From contig JARFVT010000013.1 in assembly GCA_036677425.1 (NCBI GenBank), positions 682,001 through 746,000 on the forward strand: a stretch of DNA of 64,000 nucleotides. The letters run 5' to 3'. This stretch comes from JARFVT01 sp036677425. GTDB taxonomy: Bacteria; Pseudomonadota; Alphaproteobacteria; UBA8366; Aestuariispiraceae. Below, in pieces: positions 44,662 through 53,062 of this stretch (the stretch's first letter is position 1; each line of letters begins with the position of its first letter). Under the pieces are notes generated by a model. That model was given only the letters and a program-made list of their open reading frames with translations. It had not been told where the DNA came from and ran no database searches. The position numbers and the translations under genes are program-made.

Positions 44662-45801
44662 ATGGGCAGTAAAAATTCACTCCAAAATATGAATAATATA
44701 GCCAGTTTTTTTATGGTTACTTTATTTATATGTTTAATGGCAATGAATGTTAACGCCCAATCACGAATAAAAGATATAGTTGATATCGAAGGCGTGCGCG
44801 ATAATATGATCGTTGGTTATGGTTTGGTCGTCGGTCTTAATGGCACGGGCGATGATATTGGCAGCGCGGTTTTTACCAAAGAAAGTTTGATTGGTATGCT
44901 GGAAAGGCTTGGTGTTAATGCCAGTAGTGATAATCTTGATACGGATAATGTTGCCGCCGTTATGGTTACGGCCACATTACCACCATTTGCCAGACAAGGC
45001 TCACGAATTGACGTTACCGTATCCACATTGGGCGATGCCAAAAGCTTATTAGGTGGCACATTATTAGTAACCCCATTAATGGGCGCAGATGGTGAAGTCT
45101 ATGCGGTAACGCAAGGAACTATCGCCGTTGGTGGATTTTCAGTGCAGGGCGAAGCCGAAAGCGTTATAAAAGGCGTGCCAACCAGCGGTCGTATTCCAAA
45201 TGGTGCAATAATTGAGCGTGAAATATTATTCAGCATGGAAAATATGACTACTATCCGCTTTAGCTTACGCAACCCCGACTTTACCACAGCAAGGCGGATA
45301 AGTCGGGCGATTAACAGTTTTATTGGCGAAAATACGAGCGTTGTTAATGATCCTGGTACTGTCACTATTAATGTTCCAGATTCCTATAATGGCAAAATAA
45401 TCGAGATGATAACCGATATTGAACAATTACGCGTAGAGCCAGACCAGATAGCAAAAGTTATAATTGACGAGCAAAATGGTGTTATAGTCATGGGTGAGAA
45501 TGTGCGCATAAGCACAGTTGCCATTGCCCAGGGTAATTTAACCATTCGTGTATCTGAAACACGTGAAATATCACAGCCACAGCCATTCTCAAATACTGGC
45601 ACGACGGAGACAATCAATGAAACAGAAATTGAAATTGATAGTGAAAGCGAAAGAAGGCTTGGCATAGTTAAAGGCGGAGTTAGCCTGCAAGAACTGGTTA
45701 ATGGGCTTAATAGCATGGGTGTTGGGCCTCGTGATATGATAACTATTTTACAAGCAATAAAAGCATCGGGCGCATTGCAAGCCGATATTGAAGTTTTATA
45801 A
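44662..45801 (+). CDS. flgI: Flagellar P-ring protein FlgI
   Basis: FlgI is exported through Sec and forms the periplasmic P-ring bushing around the flagellar rod. The 379-residue precursor has a signal peptide (hydrophobic core about residues 13-28, ending NVNA before QSRIKDIVDIEGVRDN). The mature family pattern includes NMIVGYGLVVGLNGTGD, DVTVSTLGDAKSLLGGTLL, and the C-terminal GVSLQELVNGLNSMGVGPRDMITILQAIKASGALQADIEV. An AGGA site precedes the ATG. It heads flgI-flgJ-flgN-flgK. Confidence 0.96.
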   Translation: MGSKNSLQNMNNIASFFMVTLFICLMAMNVNAQSRIKDIVDIEGVRDNMIVGYGLVVGLNGTGDDIGSAVFTKESLIGMLERLGVNASSDNLDTDNVAAVMVTATLPPFARQGSRIDVTVSTLGDAKSLLGGTLLVTPLMGADGEVYAVTQGTIAVGGFSVQGEAESVIKGVPTSGRIPNGAIIEREILFSMENMTTIRFSLRNPDFTTARRISRAINSFIGENTSVVNDPGTVTINVPDSYNGKIIEMITDIEQLRVEPDQIAKVIIDEQNGVIVMGENVRISTVAIAQGNLTIRVSETREISQPQPFSNTGTTETINETEIEIDSESERRLGIVKGGVSLQELVNGLNSMGVGPRDMITILQAIKASGALQADIEVL

Positions 45802-45828
45802 AAAAGAAATTTTTATAAGGAAAGTAAT

Positions 45829-46161
45829 ATGGATAACCTATTTGAGATGCAGGCAAAACAGGCATTAAAGTCAAGTTTTAACCTAAATATTGCATCAGAT
45901 CGAATTAAAAGGTTCAATAATGACGCGGGAGTTGCTGGTAAGAAATTTGAGGCGATGTTTTTAACACAAATGTTAGAACAAGTATTCGCCAGCGTAAAGT
46001 CCGATAGCATGTTTGGTGGCGGGCATGCAGAAGATATATATCGATCAATGTTATCAAAGGAATATGCCGACCAAATGTCAGAAAAAGGCGGGCTTGGCAT
46101 TGCCTCGATGGTAACGAAAGAAATTATAAACCTGCAAGAAATGGCGGACGATAATGAATAA
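45829..46161 (+). CDS. flgJ: Flagellar rod-binding protein (FlgJ N-terminal type)
   Basis: This 110-residue protein matches the rod-binding N-terminal half of FlgJ, with AGKKFEAMFLTQMLEQVF (about residues 44-61) and the GGGHAEDIYRSMLSKEYADQMSEKGGLGIASM segment (about 63-94). It lacks the muramidase domain found in gammaproteobacterial FlgJ, as typical of alphaproteobacteria, where a separate enzyme opens the peptidoglycan. It overlaps the next gene by 8 bp. Confidence 0.9.
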   Translation: MDNLFEMQAKQALKSSFNLNIASDRIKRFNNDAGVAGKKFEAMFLTQMLEQVFASVKSDSMFGGGHAEDIYRSMLSKEYADQMSEKGGLGIASMVTKEIINLQEMADDNE

Positions 46162-46615
46162 TAATATAACTAATAAAGATATATCAAATAAATCTAAACC
46201 ACAAAGTTTAATTAGCTTATTATCAAGTTTGATCGCCCTATTGGAACGTGAAAATAAATTACTAGATGCCCCCGATATAGCGCAAATAACAACCCTTGTT
46301 GAAGAAAAACAAAATTTATTTTTTGAATATGAAAAGCAAGTGGCTATGTTGGGTATTGATAATAGGATAGTCAATAATTTAACCAATGAAGCAAAAACTG
46401 AGTTAAAAAAACTATCAGAAAAATTTGATAAAATTTCAGATGAAAATGAAACAAAATTACGCATAGCACTTCGGGCAAGCAATATGGTAGTGACGCATAT
46501 TGCAAAAGAAACAGAAAAAGCACCTGGTGGCTCATATATCAATTCATATGGCAATGATGGTAATAGCCATAATAAAAGAAAAGCCAGACCAATAACCGTT
46601 AACCATACATTATAA
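46154..46615 (+). CDS. FlgN-like flagellar chaperone (FlbY type)
   Basis: This 153-residue, mostly helical, charged protein lies between flgJ and flgK, the position of the FlgN/FlbY-type export chaperone of the hook-filament junction proteins. The N-terminal half (LISLLSSLIALLERENKLL, about residues 20-38) and the central coiled coil (EEKQNLFFEYEKQVAML) match the FlgN pattern. The C-terminal part is polar and disordered. The start overlaps flgJ, suggesting coupling. Assignment rests on context as much as sequence. Confidence 0.7.
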   Translation: MNNNITNKDISNKSKPQSLISLLSSLIALLERENKLLDAPDIAQITTLVEEKQNLFFEYEKQVAMLGIDNRIVNNLTNEAKTELKKLSEKFDKISDENETKLRIALRASNMVVTHIAKETEKAPGGSYINSYGNDGNSHNKRKARPITVNHTL

Positions 46616-46659
46616 TAGTAAAATATATTACTAAAGTATTTTAGAAAGGCAGTTATAAA

Positions 46660-48705
46660 ATGTCATTATTCAGCGCATTGAACACCGCTATGTCATCCAT
46701 AACAGCGTTAAATACCACAACGCGCGTAATATCTGATAATATCTCTAATGCAAATAATGAAAATTATAACGCTAGAAAAACCAAATTAAATAATAATATT
46801 CATGGCGGCGTTAATGTTGCTAATATATTAAGAAAGGTTAATGATGGTATTTTTAAAGATTTAGCCAATTCTATCAGCAGCACAGAATCAAACAAGGTTA
46901 TGGATAGTATATATCGGCGCATTGAACAATTAATTGGCACTAGCCGCGGGAAGACGCCATTAATTAAAAAGATGAATGCATTAAATTTAGCATGGAAATC
47001 TTTTGAAGCAACGCCTTCAAGTGGCGCATCTGAAAAAGGTGTTATTCAAGCGGCGGTAAATTTAACAAAAGAAATACAACGAATTTCCAATGGATTAGAT
47101 CAAATTTACGGTGATTTGGAAAAAAATATAATTGATTCAGTCGCAACATTAAATAAATCTTTAAATAAATTTCATAAATTAAATATTCAAATAACGAACA
47201 ATGCAGCAACTAACCTGCCAACGGCCAATCTTGAAAATTTACGCGACGAACAAATTAAGATAATTTCCAAATTAATTAAGGTTAAACAAATTAAAAATAA
47301 TGATGGTAGTGTTTATTTACACACAACAACAGGGTTAAGCCTTGCATCACCAAATCCAGCTATTTTCAAATGGGATAGCGCAAATAAAGCATTGACAAAA
47401 TCTGGTAGTGGCAGCCTAGATTTAATCGCTGATAACAGTGTAACCATGGGGAGGATAAGTTCTTATGCCCAATTATTTCGTATCGATAGCAAGGCAACAA
47501 CAGACCCAGATGGAAGGCTTGCGCCGATACAAAAAATGCGTAATAAATTGGATGAATTTACATTTATTTTAATGGATGATTCCGTTGCAAGGGCTACTGG
47601 TAGTAAGTTTCTTAAGCCGGGTGATAATTTAGTAACCGACCATGGTTTAACCATTGGTGATATAATATCCATTACTGTTGCTGGTGGTGCTACCACGGCG
47701 ATTACTATTGATGCAACAACCAAGGTCAGTGATTTATTAACCAGTATAAATGCGATCACAAATATTAGCGCACGTATTGACTCCCATGGGAATTTGCAAA
47801 TATTAACCAGCGGTGAAAATATGACTATTGGTGAAACAAATGGTACTCCATTAACTAAACTAGGCTTTTCAATTGGTAAATATGATGCTGATAAACCACC
47901 TGGATTTAGCTATGCCTATAATGAAGAACATGTGGCTGGTAATGCTGATTTAAGGGGGGTTAGTGATTTAACAACTCTTGCAGGAGTAACAGCAGGTGAT
48001 ACATTTGATATATCGGTTGCGGGCGGTGCAACAACAACGGTTACTATTAATGCAGGTGATAGCATCGATGATTTGTTAATAAAATTAAATAACATCGAAG
48101 GCGTAAGGGCAAAATTAGATAATAATGGCTTTTTAAATATTTCAACGGTTAAAGGTAAATTAAATATCACCAATAATACTAACACCCCGCTTAGTTCAAC
48201 AGGCCTTGGTATAGCGGCTGTATCAGGAAATATATCAATAATTAATAAAGCTAAGCCAGGCGAGCAAAATCGTGGGTTTTTTCAAGTAAAAAATGGCACG
48301 GTAAATAACAATGCCTCGCGGCTTAATATTCAAGTCAATAAAGAAATTTTAAATGGTAAAAAACATATAAAAGATAGCTCCATCAGTAAAGTAGTGGTTG
48401 CCATGTCGAGCAGTAATAGGAGTATTTCAGGTTCAGGAATTACAGTCACAAATAGAAATTACACATCAATAATATCAAGTATAGTGGTTGACTTAACCAA
48501 AAAATCAGAAAATTTTGGTAAAATATTTGCACAAGAAAAAGCTATAAAGGATATGCTATATAAACGATTGCGTAATGAAACTGGTGTTGATATTGATGAA
48601 GAAGTTGCATTATTAAGCGTTATTCAAAATTCATATTCCGCATCGGCGCGTGTTATCGAGACTATTAATAAAATGTTTGATGCACTCAGTGCTGCTACTC
48701 GTTAA
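46660..48705 (+). CDS. flgK: Flagellar hook-associated protein 1, FlgK
   Basis: FlgK forms the first hook-filament junction layer. The 681-residue protein has the conserved N-terminal rod-like segment (LFSALNTAMSSITALNTTTRVISDNISNANNENY, about residues 3-36) and the matching C-terminus (QNSYSASARVIETINKMFDAL, about 652-672) that coil together. The central part has two consecutive related modules (about 325-405 and 433-518) of the flagellin-IN type: each opens GD...SI(T/S)VAGGATT.(V/I)TI and continues with D(D/L)LL..(L/I)N and an (N/H)G.L.I stretch. It ends 2 bp before the sugar oxidoreductase gene. flgL and flagellin are not in the window. Confidence 0.93.
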   Translation: MSLFSALNTAMSSITALNTTTRVISDNISNANNENYNARKTKLNNNIHGGVNVANILRKVNDGIFKDLANSISSTESNKVMDSIYRRIEQLIGTSRGKTPLIKKMNALNLAWKSFEATPSSGASEKGVIQAAVNLTKEIQRISNGLDQIYGDLEKNIIDSVATLNKSLNKFHKLNIQITNNAATNLPTANLENLRDEQIKIISKLIKVKQIKNNDGSVYLHTTTGLSLASPNPAIFKWDSANKALTKSGSGSLDLIADNSVTMGRISSYAQLFRIDSKATTDPDGRLAPIQKMRNKLDEFTFILMDDSVARATGSKFLKPGDNLVTDHGLTIGDIISITVAGGATTAITIDATTKVSDLLTSINAITNISARIDSHGNLQILTSGENMTIGETNGTPLTKLGFSIGKYDADKPPGFSYAYNEEHVAGNADLRGVSDLTTLAGVTAGDTFDISVAGGATTTVTINAGDSIDDLLIKLNNIEGVRAKLDNNGFLNISTVKGKLNITNNTNTPLSSTGLGIAAVSGNISIINKAKPGEQNRGFFQVKNGTVNNNASRLNIQVNKEILNGKKHIKDSSISKVVVAMSSSNRSISGSGITVTNRNYTSIISSIVVDLTKKSENFGKIFAQEKAIKDMLYKRLRNETGVDIDEEVALLSVIQNSYSASARVIETINKMFDALSAATR

Positions 48706-48707
48706 TC

Positions 48708-49727
48708 ATGGGGAAAAATAATATTAAACAAGAAATTAATATTGGCGTTATCGGCTTAGGTGTAGGCGAAAGACATATTATTGGTTATAAGCAAATTGAA
48801 AATGTTAATGTCATTGCGGCATGTGATATCGACAAAAAAAAATTAAATGATGTATGCAATAGACAAGAAATTGACCAACGTCATAATGATTATCGTAAAC
48901 TATTAGAAAACCCAAAAATTGATGCGTTGTCCATATGCAGTTATGATAATTTCCATGCGGATCAAATAGTCGACGCATTTAATGCTGGCAAACATGTTAT
49001 GTGTGAAAAACCAATAACATTAAATAAACTTGACCTAGAACGGGTGGTGCGTGCATGGCAAGATAGCGGCAAACGCATTTCATCTAATCTTATTTTGCGC
49101 CAATCGCCACGTTTCATTGAATTGCGGCGAATGGTACAGGCGGGCGAATTTGGTGATATTTTTTACATGGAAGGCGATTACATCCATCAAATTTTATGGA
49201 AAATAACCGAAGGCTGGCGCGGTAATATGGATTTTTATTGCATAACATATGGTGGCGGTATTCATTTAATTGATCTAATGCGATGGATTATCGGCGAAGA
49301 TGTTACCGAGGTATCTGGCATGGCGGCAAAAAAAATCACTAAAAATAGTAGCTATAAATATCCAGATATTATTACCAATTTATTAGGCTTTAAGTCAGAT
49401 ATAATGGCAAAAACCACCACATGTCTTGCACCGCAACGACAGCAGATACATACATTAAATATTTATGGAACTAAACTTTCATTTGAAAATGCCAATGGCG
49501 ATGGCAGGCTTTATTCTGGCGATAGTCCAAATGATCAAAAAGCGTTTAAGATACCATATCCGGCGATTGAAAAAGGTGATTTATTACCTGATTTTATCGA
49601 TGCAATAAGGAATGATCGTGAACCTAATGTGGCAGCAAAAGACGTATTTAGAGTGATGGATATTTGCTTTGCATGTTGGCAATCTGTTAAAGAAAAGCGT
49701 AATATTAATGTTGATTATGTATATTAA
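48708..49727 (+). CDS. Gfo/Idh/MocA-family sugar oxidoreductase
   Basis: This 339-residue NAD(P)-dependent oxidoreductase has a Rossmann domain (IGVIGLGVGERHIIGY, about residues 13-28), the CEKPITLN catalytic Lys motif (about 99-106) and a GGGIHLIDLMRW segment with catalytic His (about 182-193). Family members oxidise hydroxyls of nucleotide sugars or inositols. It begins 2 bp after flgK and is followed by an aminotransferase, epimerase and cytidylyltransferase, so it probably takes part in making an activated amino sugar for surface or flagellin glycosylation. Confidence 0.85.
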   Translation: MGKNNIKQEINIGVIGLGVGERHIIGYKQIENVNVIAACDIDKKKLNDVCNRQEIDQRHNDYRKLLENPKIDALSICSYDNFHADQIVDAFNAGKHVMCEKPITLNKLDLERVVRAWQDSGKRISSNLILRQSPRFIELRRMVQAGEFGDIFYMEGDYIHQILWKITEGWRGNMDFYCITYGGGIHLIDLMRWIIGEDVTEVSGMAAKKITKNSSYKYPDIITNLLGFKSDIMAKTTTCLAPQRQQIHTLNIYGTKLSFENANGDGRLYSGDSPNDQKAFKIPYPAIEKGDLLPDFIDAIRNDREPNVAAKDVFRVMDICFACWQSVKEKRNINVDYVY

Positions 49728-49768
49728 TAATTATGTGTATATTTAAAAATAAAAATTGGTAAAATATA

Positions 49769-50920
49769 ATGACAACTAAAAATATTCCATTTGGCAAACC
49801 GCAAATAGACGAAAATGAGCTGGACGCGGTTCGGGCCGTATTAGAAAGTGGTATTTTGGTTCATGGTAAGGTTACCCCTGCGTTTGAGGAGGCATTTGCC
49901 AAGCGTATAGGCACAAAACATGCTATTGCCGTATCAAGCTGTACCGCTGGTATGCATCTTAGTTTGTTTGTTAAGAAAATTGGTGCTGGTGATAAGGTTG
50001 CCGTGCCAGCAATGACCCATGTATCCACCGCGCATTGTGTTGAACTTGTCGGTGCAAGGCCAGAATTTATCGATATTGATCTTAATACGGGCAATATGGA
50101 TTGTGATATATTAAGCGCAGTTGAAGATGATTTATCAGCAATAATGCCAGTGCATTATCTTGGGCTTCCCTGTGATATGGACCATATAAATTTGATTGCA
50201 AAAAAACATAATGCCTTTGTTATCGAAGATTGCGCCTTGGCGATGGATGCTACATATGATGATAAAAAAGCTGGTAATCTTGGTGATTGCGGCAGTTTTT
50301 CATTTTACCCTGTTAAGCATATGACATCTATTGAAGGCGGAATGGTTACTACTAATGATGATGATTTGGCGTTTGAGCTTAAAAAACGCCGTGCGTTTGG
50401 TTATAATCGTGCCTTGGGTGAACGGGTTCGCCCTGGTATTTATGATGTCGATGCACTTGGTTTTAATTATCGGATGAGCGAGGTCGAAGCCGCCGTTGGA
50501 TTGGCACAAATGCAAAAGCTTGATAATTTTCAATTAACCAGAAAAAATAACTATCAAAAACTATATGAATTGCTTAGCCCATTGGATGAACTTTCTATAT
50601 TCGCACCAAATAATGGCAAATCACAATCATCGCATTATTGTTTAAATATTATATTGCCAAAAGATAACAGCATTAATAGATTTGATGTTATGGATAGATT
50701 ACAACAGAAAAATATAGGTTTTTCGGTACATTACCCATCTGCCGTACCAATGTTTAGCTATTATAGAGAAAAATATGATTATAAATCTGGGCAATTTCCA
50801 AATGCAGAATGGCTGGCGGCACAAACTATATCGCTACCCATAGCACCACATATTGGCGATGAAGAAATAAAAATAATTGTCGATGGACTTAAAGATGCCT
50901 TACATAAAAGCAGAAGCTAG
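49769..50920 (+). CDS. DegT/DnrJ/EryC1/StrS-family sugar aminotransferase
   Basis: This PLP-dependent aminotransferase of 383 residues adds an amino group to keto-sugar nucleotides. Visible are the PLP-contact segment AVSSCTAGMHLSLF (about residues 51-64), the acidic EDCALAMDA (about 153-161), the Lys-bearing SFYPVKHMTSIEGGMV (Lys at about 184) and a GFNYRMSE motif (about 228-235). The stop codon TAG is made of the flanking TA plus the first G of the miniature element at 50920, so the C-terminal end may have been shortened or altered by that insertion. It works with the neighbouring oxidoreductase, epimerase and cytidylyltransferase. Confidence 0.9.
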   Translation: MTTKNIPFGKPQIDENELDAVRAVLESGILVHGKVTPAFEEAFAKRIGTKHAIAVSSCTAGMHLSLFVKKIGAGDKVAVPAMTHVSTAHCVELVGARPEFIDIDLNTGNMDCDILSAVEDDLSAIMPVHYLGLPCDMDHINLIAKKHNAFVIEDCALAMDATYDDKKAGNLGDCGSFSFYPVKHMTSIEGGMVTTNDDDLAFELKKRRAFGYNRALGERVRPGIYDVDALGFNYRMSEVEAAVGLAQMQKLDNFQLTRKNNYQKLYELLSPLDELSIFAPNNGKSQSSHYCLNIILPKDNSINRFDVMDRLQQKNIGFSVHYPSAVPMFSYYREKYDYKSGQFPNAEWLAAQTISLPIAPHIGDEEIKIIVDGLKDALHKSRS

Positions 50921-51185
50921 GGTCAGGAACCTATTAATTTAATCCGTTCTGCGGAGGTAATATTCTTGCTATATATAGGGGAAAAGGCGCAGCAAACCGT
51001 CTGGTTTTCAAGTTTTTTCGACAACGTCAGAGCTTACATATTACCCCGCCCAGCGGGTTTATCAGTAAACCTGCATCTAGCGCAGAAACAATGCTCAAAT
51101 ATGCTAGCATATTCTTGCGCTTGTTTTTTTGTATCTACAAGCTTACTGATAAACAAAATTGTATTAAATTAATAGGTCCTGACCC
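50920..51185. mobile_element. 266-bp miniature inverted-repeat element, TA-flanked
   Basis: Ends read GGGTCAGGAACCTATTAATTT and, inverted, GGGTCAGGACCTATTAATTT, with TA on both sides (50918-50919, 51186-51187). The first about 65 and last about 40 bases match the element at 44454. The middle has no transposase and only a spurious 68-codon frame. It lies in the gap between the aminotransferase and the epimerase. Confidence 0.85.
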
Positions 51186-51223
51186 TAAGGTTATTACCCT
51201 GATTTTAAAGGAAATAATAATAA

Positions 51224-52309
51224 ATGACTTATATATCTTATGATAGCCTGATAGAAAAATTAAGCTCAGAACGTATATTGCTTGTCGGTGGTGCGGGTTT
51301 CATTGGCCATAATTTGGCGTTGGAATTATCACGAATGGGCGCAAAAGTTATGATTGCTGATAACTTAATAGTTAATAATATGATTGAAAATTCATATGAC
51401 GCTAATCGTAAAAATACTCAACGCAATGCCTATCAGGGGTTTTTATTATCACGATTTTCATTATTGCGCGGCGCGGATGTTGAATTAAAAAATTGTGATG
51501 CGAGGAAAATCACTGATTTAACACAGGTATTTGACGATTTTAAACCAAGCAAAATAGTTCATTTAGCGGCAATAGCAAGCGCAGTCGATGCCGCCGCTAA
51601 ACCGGGATTTTCATATGATTTACAATTGACAACATTGCGTAATACACTTGAATTAATTCGTCATAGAACAGATCAAATTAATCAAATAATGTTCATGTCA
51701 TCCAGCACGATTTACGGCGATTTTAAAGGCGATAGTGTCGATGAAAATACCTTTGCCTTGCCAGAGGGAATTTATGCCAATTTAAAATTTATGGGCGAGC
51801 GTTTAATAAGAACATATCGCAAGGAATATGACGTTGGTACGACGGTAATCAGACCAAGCGCATTATATGGTGAACGCTGTATCAGCCGCCGTGTCAGCCA
51901 AATTTTTATTGAAAATGCCTTGACTGGTAAACCGTTATTATTGGAAGGTGGTGGCGATGGCAGGCTTGATTTTACCTATATTAAAGATTTAATTCAAGGT
52001 CAGGTTCGCGCCCTTGCATTGCATAAAAATACCGATGATTCGAATATTTTTAATATTACCTTTGGCAATTCACGCAGCATAAAGGATTTAGCCGATATCA
52101 TTCAATCCGTAGTGCCAAATGTTATTATCGAAGAACGTCCACGCGCCGCAAACAAGCCAATTCGCGGCACATTATCAACAAAAAGAGCGCAAGAGACATT
52201 AGGCTTTAAACCTGAATGGACATTAGATGAAGGCTATAAGCAATATTGCCAATGGTATATGGAGGCATGGGAACGGGCAAAACGTAACGATAATCAAATT
52301 TTAAGCTGA
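51224..52309 (+). CDS. NAD-dependent sugar-nucleotide epimerase/dehydratase
   Basis: This 361-residue extended short-chain dehydrogenase has the Rossmann GGAGFIGHNLALEL (about residues 22-35). The SSSTIYG segment (about 164-170) and YANLKFMGE (catalytic Tyr at about 186, Lys at about 190) form the SDR active site. IRPSALYGE follows. It probably epimerises or dehydrates a nucleotide sugar. It is in the four-gene sugar cluster after flgK but is separated from the aminotransferase by the 266-bp element, which may disturb the shared transcript. An AAAGGA site precedes the ATG. Confidence 0.9.
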   Translation: MTYISYDSLIEKLSSERILLVGGAGFIGHNLALELSRMGAKVMIADNLIVNNMIENSYDANRKNTQRNAYQGFLLSRFSLLRGADVELKNCDARKITDLTQVFDDFKPSKIVHLAAIASAVDAAAKPGFSYDLQLTTLRNTLELIRHRTDQINQIMFMSSSTIYGDFKGDSVDENTFALPEGIYANLKFMGERLIRTYRKEYDVGTTVIRPSALYGERCISRRVSQIFIENALTGKPLLLEGGGDGRLDFTYIKDLIQGQVRALALHKNTDDSNIFNITFGNSRSIKDLADIIQSVVPNVIIEERPRAANKPIRGTLSTKRAQETLGFKPEWTLDEGYKQYCQWYMEAWERAKRNDNQILS

Positions 52310-52330
52310 AATTGGTTAAAGTTGATTTCT

Positions 52331-53041
52331 ATGGTTAAGAAAAATAAAAAATCTGCAATAATTTTACTGGCAAGGCTTGATTCAAAAAGATTGCCAAATA
52401 AAGCGTTAAAATATTTGCATGGTAGAGAAATTTTAGGCCGCGTGATCGACCGATTGAAAAATTGCAAGCATGTGCAGCATATTATTTTGGCGACCAGCGA
52501 CCGTAAAATTGATAACCCGTTGGCAGAATTTGCCAAGGCTGAAGGAATTGATATTTTCCGTGGATCAATTGATGATGTAGCGGGTAGATGTTTACAGGTT
52601 TGCCAAAAATTTGATCTTGAATATTTTATAAGAATTTGTGGGGACAGCCCATTCATTGACCCAGTAATAATTGATAAAATGACATTAAAATTTATTGAAA
52701 ATGACTGTGATATAACAACAAATGTATTTCCACGAACTTATCCATCAGGAATTAGTGTTGAGATAATATCAAGCGTCGCAATGGCAAAAATCTGCAATGC
52801 TACCAGTGATTTAAAATATTTGGAACATGTAACAAAATATGCTTATGAAAATCCAAATGATTTTAATATCATCAATATTAAATCAAATAATAATTGTTAT
52901 AATGATTATGCCATTGCCATCGACAATCCCATCGATTTTCAAATGGCAAATTGGGTGGTTGCTAATTTAACTGATCCTAAGACCGCATCGCTAGAAGAAA
53001 TTTTAATTGAATTTAAAAAATGGCAAAAATATATACGGTAA
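52331..53041 (+). CDS. SpsF/NeuA-like cytidylyltransferase
   Basis: This 236-residue nucleotidyltransferase resembles SpsF and acylneuraminate cytidylyltransferases, which activate acidic or amino sugars with CTP. The N-terminal LARLDSKRLPNKAL (about residues 13-26) is the nucleotide-binding signature, followed by ATSDRKIDNPL, a DDVAGRCLQVC segment and RICGDSPFIDP (about 98-108) with the metal-binding Asp. A TTG at 52322 is an alternative start, but the ATG at 52331 fits better. It closes the sugar cluster and converges on dprA. Confidence 0.85.
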   Translation: MVKKNKKSAIILLARLDSKRLPNKALKYLHGREILGRVIDRLKNCKHVQHIILATSDRKIDNPLAEFAKAEGIDIFRGSIDDVAGRCLQVCQKFDLEYFIRICGDSPFIDPVIIDKMTLKFIENDCDITTNVFPRTYPSGISVEIISSVAMAKICNATSDLKYLEHVTKYAYENPNDFNIINIKSNNNCYNDYAIAIDNPIDFQMANWVVANLTDPKTASLEEILIEFKKWQKYIR

Positions 53042-53062
53042 TAATATATTATATCTTAAAAA

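Noticed and set aside
50966..51172. 68-codon frame inside the 266-bp miniature element
   Set aside because: No ribosome site, no transposase motif, and the shorter element copy lacks the region.
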